A DNA stretch of 64,000 nt from the NCBI RefSeq assembly GCF_030848395.1, contig NZ_JAVDBT010000011.1, positions 1 through 64,000 on the forward strand. Reading direction: 5' to 3'. How positions within the stretch are numbered: the first letter of the stretch is position 1; the number at the start of each line of letters is the position of its first letter. The position numbers were made by a program, and so were the translations under genes. The stretch comes from Pseudogemmobacter lacusdianii. Its GTDB lineage: Bacteria > Pseudomonadota > Alphaproteobacteria > Rhodobacterales > Rhodobacteraceae. A model generated the notes under the pieces. It was not told the origin of the DNA. It saw only the letters and a list, made by a program, of their open reading frames with translations, and searched no databases. Of this stretch, positions 61,484 through 64,000 are shown in pieces.

Positions 61484-61909
61484 TCATGATGTTGCGACGA
61501 GGCGCGCGCGGAGCAGATCGATGTTGGCGCGGCCATACATCTGGCGTTTTATCGTCTTCAGCCGATTGATCTGGCCTTCGGTCTGTCCGTTTGACCACGG
61601 TTCCCGAAGCGCGGCGGCGACGGCGCTGTAGTCGCTTCGAAGGCCGCGAGCGAAGGGCGCAATCATGCTGCTCTCGGCGTCGTCGAGCCAGTCAGCCAAT
61701 GCATCGTCACGAGCATTACGCACCATGTCCGTGAACTGATCGGTGAGTTCTCGGGCGACTGCTAGGGCGGGCAACGCCTCTTCGATCCGCGCGACCTGAA
61801 CTGCGTCAGCACTCGATAGGTGGTTGCGACCCACTGTCAGGAGCCGCGCAATCCTGCGGGCGGGCGGTGACTTTCCAGTCCCGCTAGGCACCGACCTTGT
61901 CGCCTTCAT
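61484..61909 (-). pseudogene. ISL3-family transposase C-terminal fragment
   Basis: The minus-strand frame encodes about 140 residues: ADWLDDAESSMIAPFARGLR, SDYSAVAAALREPWSNGQTE, GQINRLKTIKRQMYGRANID, the C-terminal DDE region of ISL3 transposases. The N-terminal two-thirds, including the zinc and first catalytic Asp regions, are missing. It lies next to the IS21 scrap. Confidence 0.8.
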
Positions 61910-62454
61910 GGCCTCGCCACCCCAAACTATGATGATGCAGCCGCCGATCTTCACCTGGCCACTGGCATCTGTAGATGCCTTCGCCTTGGACAGTTGCCGA
62001 TGTAGAGGCACCTTTCATTCTGTTTAACCCTGCGAGATGCAGTTTTTGAGCAACAGGTCGAGCCTAAGATGATGGATCTACTTGATTTTGCACACATCTT
62101 GAGCACCGGTATGTATGGGTATTTTTGTCCCTCAAAGTGGGTCACTTGAATATGTGTGATCACTGGTGGACGAGTGTTTTTATCAGAAGATGTGATCGTC
62201 GACTTGATTATTGGAAGTCCGTGGGGGAGCGCCCGAAGGCCTCTCAGATTGATCTCCCGTTGTTAGGCTCGACGTGTCTCATCCTTGAGAGTGGGTGATT
62301 TCCACATCACCACTCACATGGGGCAAAATTTTGATTACCTTGAAGACTTTGACAGAAGAAACGAAGTTAATTCGTTCAGCGTGTGTCGACTGTCGAGCAA
62401 AATGATGCCTGCATCATATGGGCGCGCAAGAAAAAAGAAGCTTAGAGGGTAAAG
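61910..62454. other. Intergenic region upstream of the surface protein
   Basis: No supported gene in about 545 bp. GAGTGGGTGAT (62,289) and ATCACCACTC (62,306) form a near-perfect hairpin. Composition changes to AT-rich from about 62,330, matching the following gene. The gene's GAGGG ribosome site is at 62,445-62,449. Confidence 0.4.
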
Positions 62455-64000
62455 ATGAAAAAAGCGATAGCACATGTTGCAAAAGCTATTCGGCTATTTA
62501 TATTGGCGATGGCCGTCACTCTTTCAGCCTCTTTAGGCTTGATTTCATCTGCATACGCGCAAGGCGTCATCATTCTTGAAGATTTCGAGGGCGCTTCAAA
62601 TCCACTCGCGATCGGATACGATAGCCTCGCAACAGCTTTTGGTGCAGCTAGTAGTACTGTTGTAAACTACAGAGGCACCGCGGGTTACTTCCGTAACGGT
62701 ACAGGAACTTACCCCGGGGCTGGGTTCTCTGCGGTAATTCGTGACACACCGTTTGGGCAAGCCTACTCTGCGTTCCATCGTGGGGAAGTTGTTTTTGCTG
62801 ATATCACAGCACAGGGAGGGTTGGTTCAAAATACTGCGTACCAGATGGTTATTCCATCTTATCAACTGCAGTTAACCAATGTCTCTGGCCCTTCAGGACT
62901 TATATTCAACACACCCGGTGTGATAAACGTATATGGCGTACGGACAGGGACAACTATACCTCCCGCCAGTAATACTTTTGTATCCGCGGACGATATTGAT
63001 GCTATCTCTGGAGTCGATTACCTAGGATCGACTACTTTGGTGAATAATACTGATGCGTTTGCAAACTATAATATTTCATTTACGGCGACACAGAACTACG
63101 ATCGCTTGCTTTTAACGGTGATGAATAATGCGACTGATTTTGGATCGAGCTTTGTTAGTACTGGTCTACCTTCTGATCAAAACAATGCTTTCTTGGCGAT
63201 TGATAGGGTGCAATATAACGCTGTTGCAACTCTGCAAATTCAAAAATCTGTCCTGAGCACCAATCTAAGTCCAGTCCCGACAGCAGGGGACACAATAGAA
63301 TATCAATTTGTGGTTACCAACACGGGAAATGTGACGCTGAATAATGTCACGCCTGTCGATAACGGACCACTCTTTAATGGAATACCTCGCACTGGCAGCG
63401 CTCTCGTGTTCACGCCGACTGGTCCAAGTGGACCGGTAACACTGGTTGCTAATGCCGCAAGGACATTCACGGCAACATACACGCTGACAGCGCAAGATGC
63501 ACTGAACCTCTCAAATTCGGCCAATCCACTACAATCTATTTCGAACAGCGCTACGGCCTCCGGTAATCCGATTGCAGGCGTATTGGCTCCCGTAACTCCA
63601 AGTACAGCGGTGACAGGATTTACTGGAAATGCGGAGATCCGCGTCGTTAAGGCTGCGAATGTCGCAGGTCTGTCAAACCCGCCGGTCGCAGGTCAGACGA
63701 TCAGCTATACGATGACGGTGCAAAACACCGGCAACCTCACGCTGAATAACGTGACGCTGGCGGACACGCTCTATCGCTATGATGCGGACAATACGAACCT
63801 TGCCGATAACCTTAGCCAGGCCTTGAGCGTAACGCCCCCTGCTGGCTTCACCGGCACGCTGGCGCCGAATGCAACCGCGGTCTTCACGGTCGACTATCAG
63901 ATTACGCAAGCGGATATCGATGCAGGCGGCGTGCTGAACACCGCCCTAGTGACGGGTATAACGCCTGCTGGTGCGAATGTTTCAGACGAGTCTGGTACAG
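62455..64000 (+). CDS. Large secreted DUF11-repeat surface protein (partial)
   Basis: The ATG at 62,455, after GAGGGTAAAG, opens a frame still running at the window end (515 codons). It has a long signal peptide (AIRLFILAMAVTLSASLGLI, ISSAYAQG) and an N-terminal beta-rich domain (VIILEDFEGASNPLAIGYDS). Repeats begin near residue 265: TIEYQFVVTNTGNVTLNNVT, and again TISYTMTVQNTGNLTLNNVT near 425, the DUF11-type bacterial Ig-like unit. Such proteins are exported adhesins or S-layer-like components. The first 380 codons are AT-rich and the repeats become GC-rich. Confidence 0.85.
   Translation, partial: MKKAIAHVAKAIRLFILAMAVTLSASLGLISSAYAQGVIILEDFEGASNPLAIGYDSLATAFGAASSTVVNYRGTAGYFRNGTGTYPGAGFSAVIRDTPFGQAYSAFHRGEVVFADITAQGGLVQNTAYQMVIPSYQLQLTNVSGPSGLIFNTPGVINVYGVRTGTTIPPASNTFVSADDIDAISGVDYLGSTTLVNNTDAFANYNISFTATQNYDRLLLTVMNNATDFGSSFVSTGLPSDQNNAFLAIDRVQYNAVATLQIQKSVLSTNLSPVPTAGDTIEYQFVVTNTGNVTLNNVTPVDNGPLFNGIPRTGSALVFTPTGPSGPVTLVANAARTFTATYTLTAQDALNLSNSANPLQSISNSATASGNPIAGVLAPVTPSTAVTGFTGNAEIRVVKAANVAGLSNPPVAGQTISYTMTVQNTGNLTLNNVTLADTLYRYDADNTNLADNLSQALSVTPPAGFTGTLAPNATAVFTVDYQITQADIDAGGVLNTALVTGITPAGANVSDESGT

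Noticed and set aside
59940-61631. A single 563-residue fused protein of dnaE2 and transposase
   Set aside because: The join is a recombination junction; the part after 61,307 is IS debris and not a functional domain.
1-64000. CRISPR arrays, rRNA and tRNA genes
   Set aside because: The only regular array (11,752) has no spacer-repeat pattern or cas genes nearby, and no rRNA or tRNA sequence was recognised.

Overview
The window reads as part of a large conjugative repABC plasmid from an alphaproteobacterium, most likely a Rhodobacteraceae member such as Paracoccus. The evidence is a repABC replication module with a counter-transcribed RNA region, a VirB-type secretion locus, VirC1/VirC2-like, MobC, relaxase and VirD4 genes, DUF736, DUF1403 and DUF7007 plasmid genes, an alphaproteobacterial SOS box (GTTC-N7-GTTC), and GC-rich coding DNA cut by sharply AT-rich accessory blocks. 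The species call is inference.

Layout. 1-5.5 kb is a scrap zone: a secreted FG-GAP-like protein, a ParB N-terminal piece fused to a WGR-like tail, a frameshifted ankyrin gene, a frameshifted DUF7007 gene, an outer-membrane beta-barrel gene, and a LysR gene whose 3' end runs into a ParB C-terminal scrap, which abuts a truncated RsuA-type pseudouridine synthase gene. 5.5-9.5 kb holds an MscS channel coupled to a zinc-ribbon peptide, a YecA/SEC-C protein, a ParDE module and DUF736. 9.7-17 kb is the DNA-processing half of conjugation: a LuxR solo, VirC2/VirC1-like genes, an in-phase array of twelve 21-bp repeats with a large hairpin (candidate oriT or centromere), MobC, relaxase and VirD4. 17-25 kb is accessory: a P-loop protein, an unknown gene, a short tyrosine recombinase, a two-reverse-transcriptase DRT3-type antiphage operon with a structured downstream RNA region, and a Phd/VapC module. 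25-36.7 kb is the minus-strand secretion operon (SSB, VirB6, VirB11 to VirB8, VirB5, a transglycosylase/VirB5-like fusion, a VirB7-like lipoprotein, VirB4 to VirB1). 36.8-39 kb has two exported proteins and a winged-helix protein.

39-50 kb is a second accessory island: an OLD-type ATPase/TOPRIM nuclease, a second short tyrosine recombinase, a WGR protein, and a tightly packed cassette of HigA-like regulator, MmeI-like methylase, small PD-(D/E)XK-like protein, SF2 helicase and GIY-YIG/T5orf172 protein, followed by a HEPN/Abi-like gene. I consider this cassette the best candidate for a poorly described defence system. 50.3-57.3 kb is plasmid maintenance: ScpB and DUF1403, a third recombinase and repABC. 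57.3-61.3 kb is a LexA-controlled mutagenesis operon (HMCES-like, imuA, imuB, dnaE2), apparently dead: the HMCES start codon is altered, imuB is frameshifted and dnaE2 is cut off by IS21 and ISL3 remnants. From 62,455 to the window end lies the start of a large secreted repeat (DUF11-type) surface protein.

All family names come from motif recognition by eye; no database search was run.
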